Shown piece by piece: positions 1 to 13,170 of a stretch of 64,000 nt of DNA. The stretch spans positions 12,710,854 through 12,774,853 of the forward strand of contig CP093830.1 of NCBI GenBank assembly GCA_033063855.1, given 5' to 3'. The translations under genes were made by a program, and so were the position numbers. The stretch's first letter is position 1, and every line of letters starts with the position of its first letter. The notes beneath the pieces are model-generated. The model saw nothing but the letters and a program-made list of their open reading frames with translations, did no database searches and was not told where the DNA came from. Source of the DNA: Smittia aterrima. Its lineage: Eukaryota; Arthropoda; Insecta; Diptera; Chironomidae.

Positions 1-3000
1 GGTTCAACCTTCTCGAGAAGTCCATGTAATTGTTAATCTTCCACTGGTTATTCAATTCGACTGTTTCCAGAGCTTGTTTGACGCCTTGAGTTGCCTTTTC
101 AAATTCATTTGGTTTTGAAGCGACGAGATCTTTGAGTTCGCGAAGTTCTTTCTGAGTCGACATTTGTTCAGCAAGTGGTTTGATGTAGCGTGAGAGTCTT
201 GAAGTGTCTGGGTACAAGCTGAGAGAAAAATATAATTGAATAATTGAAGAAATCAAATGAATTAAAAGAATTCTTACGTTTTGTGAATATCATCGATTCG
301 ATCGAAGAAGAAATTCCTGGCAAGATGGAAGCCAACGCCTTCACGAGCGACGCCACCAAAGACAAACGAAATATCTTGCTTTCTGACCAAAGTTGCATTC
401 AAAGACCATTCCAAGTAGCGGTTAAGCAACCATTGTTCTCGAGTGCAGGTCAAGGATTGAATTATCATGGTTTTCTCAGCTCCAACATTGCTGTTCACGT
501 AACGTTGCCACAAGAAAGTCCATTCAGCTTCTTTGCCCATTCTGATTGCAGTGCAGTAGACAACTGGCCGGAGATTCAATGGAACTCTGTTAAAAATTAA
601 ACATCAGCTGAAGTTAACTTCACGAAGAGACTCTTCACTTACGGATTGATGTGATCGGGTTCAGTCTCGACCATCCATTGAGCAAACGTTTCAACAGCTC
701 TCTCCACGCAATCGCCAACGTCAAAACGACAAGACCACCCGCAAATCATCGATTGATGTTTAACGTCGTCAAGCCTATTTGAAGGTGCCGGTTCGCTAAT
801 TCCACCAACCTTCTGATAGATTGGCTCGAGGACATGTTGAATGTAAGCTTTGAAGACTCCGTAAAGAGGCGAACGAATTAAAAGACGATTGACGAATCTC
901 AAGTTGTCCAATGCAGATTTCCACGGAATATATTCGTCTTCTTGTCTCAGATAATTGATCATCGCAAGCGCAATTCCATAATCTTGTTCACCAGTCCACG
1001 CCAAATCCATTGCGTCATCAATCAGTTGCGCTCGGTTGATTGTGTGAATTGTCTTGAAGTCGTCTCCGTTGAGAGTTTTCAAAATCAATTTGTAATTGCG
1101 ACGATCGTAACGAATCTTGTAGAGACCGGCAAGTTGAATATTGAAGATGACCCACTGATCGCGATTGGGAAGGTTTTCAATCTTCTTTGTCATCGGCGTT
1201 TTGTCTTTTGTGCAGCTCATCCAATCTTGAGCCTAATCATAAACAATAAACAATCATTTGAATAAGAAAGGAGAAATGATAAACTTACGTGTGACATGTT
1301 GAAATCTTTTGCTTCTGAGTCTGTGTACGTCAATGGGATCCACCAGCAACCTTCAGTCTCATCTCTGGTCTTATATCGATCAGCTACATAACGCATTTGA
1401 CTGAGTTCAGCTGAGTTGGTGTCGTAGTTGCGTCGAATATTGATGATTGGGAAGCCAACTTGAAGTGTCCAGGTATCCATGATTTCTTTTACTGAAAGTT
1501 CTGCTGGAAGCGAAAGACTTTTGTGTGCGACTTCAGTCAAAGCTGCCCAGAGATCATCTTGCTTGGCATTCGCGTATTTGTGTTTCTCGAGATAAGCAGT
1601 CACTCCATTACGGAAACTCTCTTCACCAAGGAATCTGTGCATCATTCGAATGATAACGGATCCTTTGCTGTAGGAAATCGCATCGAAGATTTGTGAAATT
1701 TGATTTGGATGACCAATCTCAACAGAAACTGGATGACTTGACTTCATTGAATCGAACTTGAAGATATCGAGAGTGTTGTCGACACTTTCTTCGTTAAGCG
1801 ATTGCCACTCGGGGTGAAGATAAGCGACGCCTAAGGAAGCAACGTAACTAGAGGAAGGAGGATTAAAATTGAATTAATTTGAATTAAACAATTTACTTAC
1901 GTAGCAAAGCCTTCGTTCAACCAAAGATCAGTCCACCAATCCCTGTTCGTAATGAAATGAAAATTAATTCAAGATTTCCAGATTAAAATCGATGATCTTA
2001 CATTGTAACGAGATTTCCGAACCATTGATGGGCTAACTCATGAGCGACAACCTCGGCGACGCGATGCTTGCCTGAGAGAGTTGATGCGTTTGCTTGATAA
2101 AGCAAAGCTGTTTCGCGATAAGTAATTAATCCCCAGTTCTAAGAAATTAAAAGATTTTTCATTAATTTTCGTTATCAAGATGAGGCACTGGCGACGATTA
2201 AATTACTTCCATGGCGCCAGCTGAGAAGTCAGGAACGGCTAAGAGGGCGGAATTTAAATTAATGAATTTGACTTGATTTATTCTCATGACGTCACTCACC
2301 TATCATGTCGATCTTGGGCAACGGGAACTTGATTTGGAAGTAATCCTGACAAGAGAGAATAATTAAAATTAATTAAATTTCTAATTTTTTCTGAGAAACT
2401 TACTTCGTAGAACTTCAAAACCTTTGGTCCAATCTCGGCAGCGTAATCAACTTGTTCCATTGCATCTCGTCTCGCGTAGATTCTGAACTTCACGTCGTCT
2501 TTCATGTTGACGGTCGCTTCTTTATACTCAAAGTCAGAAACACAATAAGCGACGAGATAAGTCGACATCGGAACGGTTGTCTCGAAAGTGTCCATCACAA
2601 AGTCTTCGATCTTTTCCATCTTCTTTGAATCCTTTTGTGGCATGTTAGAGATGGAACTGTACTTGTTGTGATGACCGATTGAGATATCGAAAGTTGCTTT
2701 CATCGCTGGCTCATCTGTTGATTAAAGTTATGAAGAAATTTTCGCGGAAGAAACAAAATGAATTTCGCTTACCGAAGCAAGGGAAAGCTTGACGAGCGTG
2801 GGTGGGCTCGAATTGTGTAACTGCAAGCCATCTACGAATAAATTAATTTTTTAAGACTAAAAGCTATTGCGGTTTGTACCTTCGCTTCTTGAATCGTTTT
2901 GCGAATTTCTTTGAGATCAAGTTTCGTTTTTTTCTTGAAAACTTCTTGAATCTTCTTTTGATTCTTTTAAAAAAGTTTTTAAATCCAACTTGTTCCCGTT

Positions 3001-3885
3001 AGTTCTCTTAACTTACATCTTCTTTCCTTCCTTTTTGTCAAAGTATGAACTTCTGTAATAGCCCAAGAGAGACGAGTCCAACTTCCCTTCGAATGGAATG
3101 TGAACGACGTATTTTCTAAACTTTGACAAAATGTTTCCAGGGTAGATAACTGAGGAAGAAGAATTATCAGAAATGTTTTACTTTCGCTTCAATTATGCAA
3201 CGAACCCAAGTAATCGTGCTCGGGGACGAACTGGAACTTCCTAATCTTTTTCTCGCTCTCTGACATTTCCTTCTCGTTCGATTGCAACATTTCAATTGAA
3301 GAGTTTGCCGGCAACTCGAACAATCGTATCTTGTCAGTTGCGATGGAGAGATTTTTTGTGTGCAACGTAATGTTATCTGCGAATGCATTGACGTTCATCT
3401 GGAACAGCAAGAGAACAGGTTTTTAGTTGGCGTTGCACAATTAAACGTTAGATTAGTCATGCGAATAGATCAAGCGGGCGTCAAAACAAACTTTCTCTGC
3501 ACGCGATTGAAATTGAAAGTGAATCAGATTTGAAATTAGAGCAAAAATTGAATTATTTATTGACGTGAGCGAATGTTTTTGTAATTTCTGATGCCGCGAC
3601 TTTTTTTGTAAACAAATCTCTGGGAGTTTCCTTGAAAAATCATTCGGTAATCGATCATTGAAAACTCACCGTAATCCAAACACTGCCACGAAACACAAAT
3701 CCTTCAGTGTCGTTTAAATGCGTGATGACTTCAAGTTTGTAGTTTTCAGGAGTCACAGACGTTGGAAGTCGATAAGTGTTATAGACTTTGTCATCGACTG
3801 GAGCATCAACAGGAGCCTCATCAACAGCCAACGTTCCATGACAGAACATAAGTGCAAACGCACACACAACAACGAGTTTCAGCAT
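1..3885 (-). CDS. M1-family zinc aminopeptidase N, secreted (3' partial)
   Basis: Gluzincin aminopeptidase that removes N-terminal residues from peptides; insect members with a signal peptide usually sit on the gut or other apical surface. Exons read on the minus strand: 3885-3670, 3398-3206, 3149-3017, 2831-2773, 2714-2404, 2345-2300, 2238-2207, 2138-2002, 1942-1901, 1847-1289, 1232-643, 586-278, 218 to the window edge; phases agree throughout. Residues 1-20 look like a signal peptide (MLKLVVVCAFALMFCHGTLA). The exopeptidase motif GAMEN is at 327-331 and is split by an intron. HELAH is at 363-367, with the third zinc ligand E386 in WLNEGFAT, giving exact HExxH-x18-E spacing. A conserved YSKGS..R segment carries the expected catalytic tyrosine. 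The C-terminal ERAP1-like helical domain runs off the left edge, so a GPI signal cannot be judged. The start is the first ATG after a likely 5' UTR splice acceptor near 3893. An 84-nt optional exon is listed separately. Confidence 0.95.
2880..2963 (-). other. Candidate in-frame cassette exon of the aminopeptidase gene
   Basis: The canonical protein joins the exon ending at 3017 to the exon starting at 2831, giving the usual YRSSY...WLAVTQFEP spacing of M1 peptidases. Inside that 185-nt interval lies an 84-nt stretch preceded by an AG acceptor and followed by a GTACAA donor. It would divide the interval into introns of 53 and 48 nt, typical of this gene. It is open in the required phase and a multiple of three, and would add 28 very lysine/arginine-rich residues just before the conserved WLAVTQFEP. 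It could equally be an ordinary, somewhat longer intron. Only transcript data would decide. Confidence 0.35.
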
Positions 3886-5329
3886 CGTCGTCCTAGAGGA
3901 AGAGAAATTAAAATTTAAACTTGAAAGTTCACTGAGATCCATGGAAATTGCCACGTGATGTGCGAATAATGAATTATTTGTAGTCAATCAGTTTCATTGA
4001 CAAGGTTGATGGCTTTTGTTTTGTTTTCTAAGCTGACCGCATCCAAAGTTCTCAGCGAGAATATCAATGAGTTTCCGATAAACAAACTCACGATCGTTAA
4101 AGTAAATGAAAAGTTTCGTTAAGTCAACAGCTGAATAATTAGCGAGACTGACGACAAATCTGACGACGCTCTATGGTTAACGGTTTGCAAATCTCTACTA
4201 TTGAATCATCGGTCAAGTTCAACACGAAATTACTGCGATTAAAATAAAAGCAACGGCGAGAAAAGCCGGTTTTGAATAATTTTGCATAAAATTTTCAACT
4301 TATTTCTTGAGCTACGGCAAAACAAACTTTCTGAAGGCGTTTTTTGAACCTTTTCTCGATTATCAGCCATTGACATCATTTTTGAGATCCGAAAAAGGCA
4401 ATTGAACTCTGAGACTCTTTGAGCAATTCAATCTTTTTTCCTTTCTTCACAGAAAACGAAACTAGCTTTGCCATGACTTATGCACGTCGATCACAATGTT
4501 GCAAACAAGATCAAAGAATTATTTTCTGTTTAGTTTCAGAATAAATTTGCAAATAAAATTCAATCACAAACTCTTGAGGAACGCAATTTTTTTCACCTTA
4601 TTCTTTGTTAATCAGTAATCGACTGAAGCTTTTACAGCAAGTCGCTTGGCTTTTATTCATTTCTTGTCTCTCTTTTTTGTATTTTTTTTTCTTCGAGGGA
4701 GAGAGGTTGGCGACAGTTTGCTCTGATGATAGTGATTGAATAGTTTGAGAGATGAAGAATTGGAAGAAAATAATAAAGGAAGATCCAGGCTTACGCGTGT
4801 GATTTAATTAAAATTAATGACTAATTTCATTAGCCTACATTAGCTCCAAGACTTAGAGTCGAATGCGACGATCATCAAAAAGAAAATAAATTTTTGAAAC
4901 TTTATTTGAGGATTTTTGTATTTTAATTGTTTGCAGTTTTTAGTAAAAGTTATTAAATTAAGTCAAGAGATGATCATTAAATTTATTAATTACAGAGAAA
5001 TCCGCAAAAGAAAAATAATTTGTTTAACGGAAAAATTTGAATGACAACTAGCGCTCGCAGCGGTAAAATTAACTTGGAAAATTATTCTTGTGTCGAGTGA
5101 TTTCTAAGCGAAATAATTCAGGTAAATTGCTTAATAATATTAATTTTCTTTGTAGACGACGATAACTCTCATCACATTCTACCTAAGAACCATCTTTGCT
5201 ATCTAATTCACGCGGGATTTATCAAGAAAATCAGAATTCAAAGTTTTTGCATGTTACCTAATCGATTTTCTCCTTCGAATCTAACATCCAGCAAGTGTCT
5301 AAACCTCTTTCTCATTCTTTTTAGGAACA
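3886..5329. other. Intergenic region between aminopeptidase and coupling factor 6 starts
   Basis: This holds the divergent upstream regions of two genes. A pyrimidine-rich tract with an AG at about 3893 on the minus strand marks a likely 5' UTR acceptor for the aminopeptidase. On the plus strand a CAG/GTAAAT donor at about 5121 and a pyrimidine-rich acceptor ending at 5324 suggest a 203-nt 5' UTR intron of the coupling factor 6 gene. No coding region or repeat was recognised. Confidence 0.5.
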
Positions 5330-5723
5330 ATGTTGAGTTCACAATTGCTTACCGGTTTGCGCAACGTTCGTACCGTTGCTCGTCGCAACTTCGGCATCGC
5401 CGCTCCAGCTCTTCAGAAGGTTTCCGATCCAATCCAGCAACTTTTCCTCGACAAAATCCGTGAATACAAAACCAAAGGCGGGTAAGTGTTGTTAATCATG
5501 CAAGAAACCTTTCTTCAATATTAACTCATCATTCTCATCTTGTTTTAGCGATGGAAAGCTCGTTGATGCCTCTCCTGACATCCAGCGCGAGTTGAAGCAA
5601 GAATTGGACAAATTGTCGAAGCAATACGGAGGAGGTGAAGGCGTCGACATGACCAAGTTCCCCGAGTTCAAATTTGAAGAACCTAAGCTCGATAGCATCA
5701 ACAGCGAAGCTGCTGCTAAATAA
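5330..5723 (+). CDS. ATPsynCF6: ATP synthase coupling factor 6, mitochondrial
   Basis: Subunit F6 of mitochondrial F1Fo ATP synthase, part of the peripheral stalk that holds F1 to the membrane sector. The two coding exons are 5330-5481 and 5549-5723, joined inside a glycine codon, giving 108 residues, about the size expected for insect F6. The N-terminus is rich in R, S, L and T and lacks acid residues (MLSSQLLTGLRNVRTVARRN), as expected of a mitochondrial presequence. Family features in the mature part are DPIQQLFLDKIREYKTK, then SPDIQRELKQELDKL, and the C-terminal FPEFKFEEPK. The ATG lies five bases after a probable 3' splice site at 5324, so the start fits a 5' UTR intron. The gene sits alone between two minus-strand genes and converges with Pol epsilon. 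Confidence 0.95.
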
Positions 5724-5756
5724 GAATCTGAACGACTGTAAGTTCCGAATGAGCAA

Positions 5757-5762
5757 ATTAAA
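5757..5762 (+). terminator. Likely polyadenylation hexamer ATTAAA for coupling factor 6
   Basis: ATTAAA lies 34 nt beyond the coupling factor 6 stop codon, a suitable distance for a short 3' UTR. It is in the 99-nt gap before the convergent Pol epsilon stop codon. Confidence 0.5.
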
Positions 5763-5794
5763 TCGTTTAGTTGAAAAATGAAATGAAAACTGTT

Positions 5795-5800
5795 TTTATT
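5795..5800 (-). terminator. Likely polyadenylation hexamer AATAAA for DNA polymerase epsilon
   Basis: The plus strand reads TTTATT, so the minus strand carries AATAAA 23 nt beyond the Pol epsilon stop codon. With cleavage 10-30 nt further on, the Pol epsilon mRNA would end near 5765-5785, overlapping or touching the coupling factor 6 3' end. Confidence 0.55.
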
Positions 5801-5822
5801 GATTGAGAAAACGAGAGGAGCT

Positions 5823-8800
5823 TCAAATGTTGTTAACAAGTGTGTCAGTGTATTCTTTAAGAAGAACCATTGAGTAATCATCAGCAACATGGTTGAAGGT
5901 CTTTATGAGTTCGCGAATTTCTTCCGACGGAATCAGAGTCTTGAACTTTCCAGCGCACGAACAATACTCCATGATGTTGTCCATCTTAATTCCTTTGCAT
6001 CGAACGCATTGAAGATCTTGAAGCGTGTATGACATTAGTTTCCGATTAAGTGCATCGATCAGCCGCTTTTCAATCTCTTCAGTGTCATAGTTGACGCAGC
6101 ATTGAGAGCAAAGCCAAACTTGGACTCCGTCTTTCAAAGCTCGATGTTTGTCCTTCAATAGATCAACGTCACGACAGAAGTTGCAAGCTTGGCAAATCAT
6201 TTCCGTTAACATGAATGATTTTCCTAATTCTTTCCAAACAGCTTTGTCTGAGAACTCGCCAAGACCGATCAACCTCAACATATTCTTTCGAAGCGAGTCC
6301 AACTCATCAGCGATTGAAGGATCGATAGTCAGAATCTTGCACAAAGCTTTGATGAACTCAATCGCCGGACCTTCCTGACTTCGTCCCGAGTTCTGATGTA
6401 GCTTCTGTACAATGTCGAAGACTTGATGCGAATGCGATTTTAAAATCTTTGATCCTTCAACTCCACTTGCAAGTTGTTCAATGTACAAAGTTAGAAATCC
6501 TTCAAGTTTCTCACGACAATTTCCTGCTTCTGGTAGCGTCTCACAAATATTCCAGTTCACATCGAGTGACATTTCTTCCTCGTCTTCCATCTAAAGAAAA
6601 AACAATTATTTAAAGAAAAAAAAGAAGATTAATATAACTCACTTCATCAGTTTCAGTATTTTCGCCTGTGAGCTCACGAGGCAATTTTCCTTTTAATCCA
6701 GAAAAGTTGTATGCGTCCATCCACAGAAGAAAGTTCCAGCATTGTTGATATGAAAGATGAACCGAGTGGAAGAGTTCCTTGTTGCGAATACTTTGGCAAA
6801 CGTAATCAGCGTAACTTATTCCATCGAGAACGTTTTTCTTGCCACTGTTGAGAATAACTTTAGTGAAGTCAGCGTAAATGATGTCAGCTCCAAGGCGTTT
6901 GAACTCTGAGATGATTTGAAGGAACATTTTCTTCATGAGAGTGTTGAGTGAGCGACGAAGTGCTGGATCATAAAGGAAAGATGAAGTCGATCTGATCCAA
7001 CGATAGAAGTGAACGATTTGAAAGTCACTGTAGACATTTCGATTGATTGTGACTTCACGAAGCCATCCATTGACCATCGTTCGCATTATTCGAAATGCAG
7101 CTGAGCAAAGAGCAGTCTCGTCGTAGCTGGGAAGCATTTGAAGAAGATTCGGATTTGTAATCATGTCATCGAGTGATGCTTGAGGAATCGTATCGAATGT
7201 GATTGCAGCATCTGCTCCTTCCATTTCCTGAATGCGATGGCTTTGAAGCAATGCTGAGACTGCTAAACTTTCAACAGTAAGCTCAACACAAACATTTGGA
7301 AAGAAACCTGCCTTGCATTGCTGAACAGTTTTGTTGTCTTCAAACTCACTCAGCAAAGTATTGTCGTCTGTCTCCGAACCTCCAAGATCTGGTCGATGGT
7401 TAGCTGACCACCAAAGAACGAAATTGTTTTTCTGAAGATGTCTCGCGTAGAACAAGTCAGCACCAAACAAAACTGTATCCGATGGCATGTTGCCAATCGG
7501 TAAATGGAAGTATCGACTCTGCTCCAACATCAGATCGAACACTTGCTGATGATTCAGGTAATGACGAACCATTGACTTAACGCCATTGCGTTGCCATTCA
7601 AGACCAGCAAGCAATGAAGCGTCGTCTGTAATGTGAACTTGCGTTTGAGGGAACTCGAGCAATGTTGGAATCGCTTGATTCAAAGAAGTCAAAGGAACAG
7701 CCGATTGTATGCATAAAATTGTAGGGCCCTTTCTCTCTTTCTGATAGTTTGACAAAGCTCGTTGAATGTGACGATAAACTTGTTTGATATCAATCTCCAC
7801 GTGAACGTCGAAAGTAATTTCACTCGGCGGTAACTTATCGTTGTCATCAACCAAAGCTTGTCGTTCTGTTTGATAAAGATTTCGCATTGATGGAACTTGA
7901 TTCGTACGAACAGTGTCTTGAACAATTACAAGAGCTTTTTGAATTGGCGTCAAGAACAATCCCCAAAGACTCTTCTTTCCAGATGGAATCGTATGCTGAT
8001 AAATAAAGATCTTTCGTAAGTTTCCTCCGTCTTTCAAATAAGGTTGATAAACTTGACTTTTCTGTTCGAGTTGATTGAGTGAGAAAGTTTCTCGTTGAAC
8101 TCCTGGTGGCAGAACCGCAATTTTTCTTGCTTCTGAACGTTGAACTGCACAAGTGCAGCCTAACTGCATGAGAGCGCGAAACTCAAGACTCATTTGGGTT
8201 TCGTAGATTCCTTCGATGTCTGGCGCAGCCAAATCAACTAACATTCCCAATCGATTGTCCCGGAAGACTTGTTCGGGAACTGTGTACTGATAGAGATTAT
8301 AAGTTGGACGAGAACGTGGAAGAATTCTGTGAACTTTCTTCCAAGTGATTTTGCTGGCAGGGTCGTCGCATGGTGGAGCTAAAGATCTTTGGTTGACGTA
8401 GAAAATTCGAGGAATTTCTAGTTTGATTTTTTGTAGCTCATCTCCGATCATCGCCCAGAGATTAAAGTGACCGTCTTGGTCCATCTGAATGATCTGTACG
8501 ACTTGCCACGTGAGTTCGATTAAGTTTCGTTGTGTTCTCTTTAGGAAACCTCCGATACTGGAAATGGGGCCTCGCTGTAAAGGCGCGTCCATTAACGGAA
8601 CTTCATGTCTTCCTCGTTTGTTTCCGCTGTCACCACGCAACTTCTTTCTTTGCTGAATTTGGAATCTCCATTTCTTCTTTTGGAATTTAATCCACTCGAC
8701 CAGTTCCTCTCTTGTGGTTCCCATTTCTGGAGGATTTCCCAAAGCTTCACGCCATGTCTTTGGTTCTTGATCATCGTTATTCTCAGTTCTTGTTCGTTTT

Positions 8801-11800
8801 CGATTTGTCGTAACCATTGGAACTCCAGCAGATGTCGATGGACCTCCAACTGAGTCTTCAATGTCTCTCACAGTTTCAACAGGTTTTGGAGCTGTCTTGA
8901 ACATATCGTTGATACGACGTTGCTTGAAGACATCATTCTTCTCCAACATTTTCTTATGCAACCAATCTGGATGTTGAACTCGAGGGACAGGATTGCTAAT
9001 GCCTTGTAAAGCTGCGGGAATCGTAATGATCTTCTGAATCGTCCCACCGATTCGCTCGATGTAATAATTCCAATCGAGAATGTCACGGATGTCGACATCT
9101 CCATCGAGACTTGAGTCCTTTAACCAACGACGGAGATGATGACGACGAACTGCTGACTCAGATTGAAAGATTGCGAGAGGAATTGCTCGCTCAGTGACTG
9201 GCGCACCTTCAGGCTTACGACTGATGATGTATTTACAAGCAAGACCTGCGTCTTTGACCATTTGATCTCCGAGAAACTCAGCGAGTCGCTTAGCTGTTGA
9301 AATTGAGAGTGACTTTTGTTGCCCGTAATCTTCAAGTTTTTTAGACATCGATCGATTTTCCGAAATGAGTTCGAAAAGTTCTGTGTCGGGCATGTTAGCG
9401 CCTTTGCTGAAGAGAACATCAAGCCAATAATTCGCGACCTTTGCGACGCTTTGGTAACATTTCTCGAGAGTGTTTCCCTGAAGAAAAGCATCGAATACTT
9501 GAGACTGGAAAATTTTGATCAATTGTAGCTCTCCACGTCGTTTGATCTCGAATCCTTTAAGTTCAGCAAGTGATCCATCAAAATTAAAGACAGCGTAACG
9601 CTTTTTGAGTTTCTTCCCTTCCTCTTTAGAAGCTGGAAGGACCATAGCTAAGTAAGGACCATCGACTTCAAAGAAAATGGAATTTTCTTGTTGAATCGAA
9701 TATTCAGGAAGTTCACCATCAGCTCCCGGCTTCTCAAGTTTGTGGTATTGATCGTTAGTGAAGGAATCCTTCACCATTGTGTTTAAAACAGCGTTTGGAT
9801 AACTTATAGTGATCGTCGCTTTCTTAGGCAAATTGGTGGTCACTTCAAAGTCTTGAGGGAATGTTCCAGGAAGGATGCACCAAATTCCGTCAGTGTCGAG
9901 CTCCAGCGGTCGTCCAACTTTTTCAATCACTTCGCGTGCTTTCGTGATAATGTCTGAGCCTGTTAAGCAAACGATTCCTCCCATTTGCATGCTGTGCCAA
10001 CGAGCACCTCGTCTCATAACGTAGCCGTAGAAAGAATTCAAAATACATTTGTGCGCAAGTTGAAGGGAGTCGAAGAGAACTTCTCGGCCTTTCGCTGCTT
10101 TGATCTCACCAGCATCGCCTGACTTAACAGCTTTGACAACCTCAGCTTTAGCTGTTTTCGTCATTCCTTTATATTCGTAACGACGATCACGGAAAGCTCT
10201 GACAGTATCGACGTAGAAACTGTTTTCCATTTGACAGACAGTTGAGGTTCTTGTTTCAAGCTTTGTGACTTTAGTTTTCTTGTAGGCTTTTCGGCAATAA
10301 TCCGTCAAACGTTTCTTCTCAAAAGCTGCGCGGTCGTCCCGCGAAAGTTCATGGAAAGCTCGAGTTGGCCCACCAGGGAATAGAGAAGGAAACTTTTCTG
10401 TCTCGAGTTGCTGCTGGATTCTTTGAAATTCACTAAAAAAAATGAGAAGAAACATTAAAAATCTTGATTTTAATCAAAAGTTGTTTTAATTTACCTTCTC
10501 GATGCTGGAAGCATTTCTCCTCTCCACAGCCAATCCATCTTCCTCTTACATTTAGCATCTGGCTTATTGAACTCGCATGCAGCGCAATCTTGTTCAGTGA
10601 CCATTGCTGAAGGTTGAAGGCGATTAGTCAAAATAATGTTTGGATACATCGCTCCTACGTCAAGATGGAAAATCGCTGGTTTCTCAGTTCGCACAGGATG
10701 ATCGTGAAGAATCTGAAGCGATTCTTCGATTTTAGCAACAACTTCATCTAAATTCGTGACTTCAGAAAGTGGAATGTTCTCCTCAACTTCCAAAGAATGT
10801 TTGAGGACATGTCGAACTTCACTTTTAAGCTTCATCAGCATTCCGCAATCTAATCGAAAGCTATAAGGAAGATCAGCTCGAAAAACTCCAGATTCCAAAG
10901 CTTCTACGTGACCTCCAACGTAAGTTTCGGTGTCAAGGACGTGTCCATCTTCCGTCATCTTATTCAACTCGGCTTGTTCTTTGTTTGGAAAGACGATGTT
11001 CACATGAAAAGCTTCTTTCATGAGCAGAGATTCGCACAATGTTCCTGATCCTTTGCGCAACACTTCATCAGGTTCCATTGGGATAATTGTCGCTAACGCG
11101 AAGATGAACGGATGAACATACTTCATGTAAAGATAATAAGTTGCAACGGCATCGGAGACTGAGTAGCTTGCAAGTTCTTGAGGTTGCTCAACTGCTTTCT
11201 TACACATTTCTTCAGGATCCAACTCGACAGGGTCGTAACGCAATTTCGCTTTTGCAACAGCTTTCAAGCCCTGTGATCCAACAGGCAAATACGAATCACG
11301 CTTCACCCAGCAAAGACAATCCATGTGCATACTAGGACGACACAAATAGTTTCCTTCGCGATTCTTACTGAAGCCAATCTCTAGCTTCATGTCGATGTCG
11401 TAGATCGCTGCTCGAGTTTCAACGAATGGCCAATCGAAGAAGTCTCCGTTGTAACTGACGATGATGTGAGGACGAATATCAAGAATGTGATCGAAAAACT
11501 TTTGAATCAAAGCCAATTCATTTGGTTCGTTGAAGACAACAAAGTTTCCTTCAAACTCGGGCTTTGGAGTGTACTCAAAGTCATCGACATCTCTCGACAC
11601 GATTTCTCGGTTAGTGATTAAAAATCCTTGACCATCGATCATGTAAGAAATCATCATGATCTGATCGGATTGAGCGTCAGGGAACTTAAGTGGAAGCTTA
11701 GTCGTCTCAATATCGTAAGCGAGGACGATTGGATCTGGTCGCTCAATGAGATCAGGTCGCTGAGTGATTATTGGAAGTTCAGAGCCGCCTCGACCTTTGA

Positions 11801-12616
11801 TGTTGTACCAGAGACCACAGAAAAGATTTAAATCGATTGAAACTCTGACATGATAAGGCACATCGTGTTCTCTGATATCCATGATAAAGTCCATGAAGTC
11901 AAGATTCTGATCAGCGTTTGATGTTCCCGCGAGAGTTGTCGACAAGAGTTTCATGTAAAATGTGTTTGTCTTCTCTCGTTCTTTGTTTTTCTTGACGACT
12001 CTGTTGATCTCTAATCGAACCTTCATCATCTGGTTTGTGTTGGCGAACGACATTTTGATCATGTTTTGTTTTATTCCAATAAGATGATTAGGCATGTCGA
12101 GATCTTCTTTCTCAATCACTTCAATCTTCGCTAATTGTCCGCCGAACTTTCGTTGAAGGAAAGTTGTCACTTCATGAATCTGATGTTGTTGCGGTAAGAT
12201 CAAGAAGTAGGGCTGATAAATCACAGACACTTTGAAGCGAGATGCGTTCATTGTCAGGAAATAAAGATCAAGTGCTGAGACAAGGCGACGATCTGCGTCA
12301 AGAATTTCAGTCTAAAATTTGCAAAATATTATTCTACCGATTCGGACAACTCTCATTTCATTAACTCACCGAATGCATATTGATTAGATATCCCGTTCGT
12401 TCTGTGCAATCCTTTACTCGATCAAAGCCATACTTTGAGTCAATTTTGTCATTTTCTTTCGAAGTTCGATAACTAAGCTCGTTCGACTTTTCCTCTGACA
12501 TTTCGCCGGAATAACTAAATAGAAATGATTGTCGTTTTGTTATGTTCAATGTGGATCTAATTATCTTACCCGGATTGAGGTCGTTTCTGATTATTCTGCT
12601 CAAACTTTTTGTACAT
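5823..12616 (-). CDS. PolE1: DNA polymerase epsilon catalytic subunit
   Basis: Leading-strand replicative polymerase with 3'-5' proofreading. Exons on the minus strand are 12616-12570, 12514-12370, 12311-10495, 10432-6643 and 6590-5823, all phase-consistent, for 2188 residues; animal orthologues are about 2200-2290. The exonuclease domain shows Exo I (YDIETT, near residue 265), Exo II (NGDFFDWP) and Exo III (YSVSDAVATYY). The polymerase domain shows motif A (DVGAMYPNIILTNR), motif B (KCILNSFYGYVMRRGARW) and motif C (LELDTDGIW). The C-terminal half is the inactivated polymerase-like module of this family. The last exon carries the two cysteine clusters: CQACNFC with WLCSQC, and CVRC with CSC, which bind the B subunit. 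The first coding exon encodes only 15 complete codons. The catalytic and proofreading acidic residues that I can see are intact. Confidence 0.97.
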
Positions 12617-13170
12617 TTTTGTTTTTGTGAAATATTTGTTTTGGCGCCAAATTTATTCCTACGCTTTCTAAATTTAGTGCTAAAGATATTTTCAAATTTT
12701 GTTCTAAACGAATTTATTTTATTACAATAATCTCTTTTTTATTCCTTCGAGCTCTAAAATATTTCTTACAACCTGTTGACGATCATGAGATGATCCCAAT
12801 TACGAAAGCGAATCGCATTTCTTGCTGAACAACAATTCAAAGTTTTGAGTTGCACGAACTTTTGGAAGACAAATAAAAATGTTTAGATAAACTTTATTAT
12901 CAAAGTTCAAAGTAAATTTAGTTTGTCCTTTGTGGCTTCAGCCTTGACTTTGTCATTATTTAATTTTCATTCCTTTCACTACCCTCGTCCAACTTATGGC
13001 AATACCTTCTAAATTTCATTTCTATAATTAAACTCAATTCTAGTGACTGTATCTTCAATCGATTTTTACGTCACATTTGACAGCATAATTGGGTCCTCCA
13101 AAGTATTAACTCATCAAGTTCGTTCTACCCTAAAAACTTTCAGTCAGTTGATACTAAATTTCCAAACAAA
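12617..13170. other. Intergenic region between Pol epsilon and ionotropic receptor starts
   Basis: This 554-bp AT-rich spacer lies between two divergent starts. Near the receptor, two overlapping TCAGT-type initiator matches occur at 13140-13149, about 25 nt before its ATG, but no TATA box is present at the right distance. Nothing else was recognised. Confidence 0.4.
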
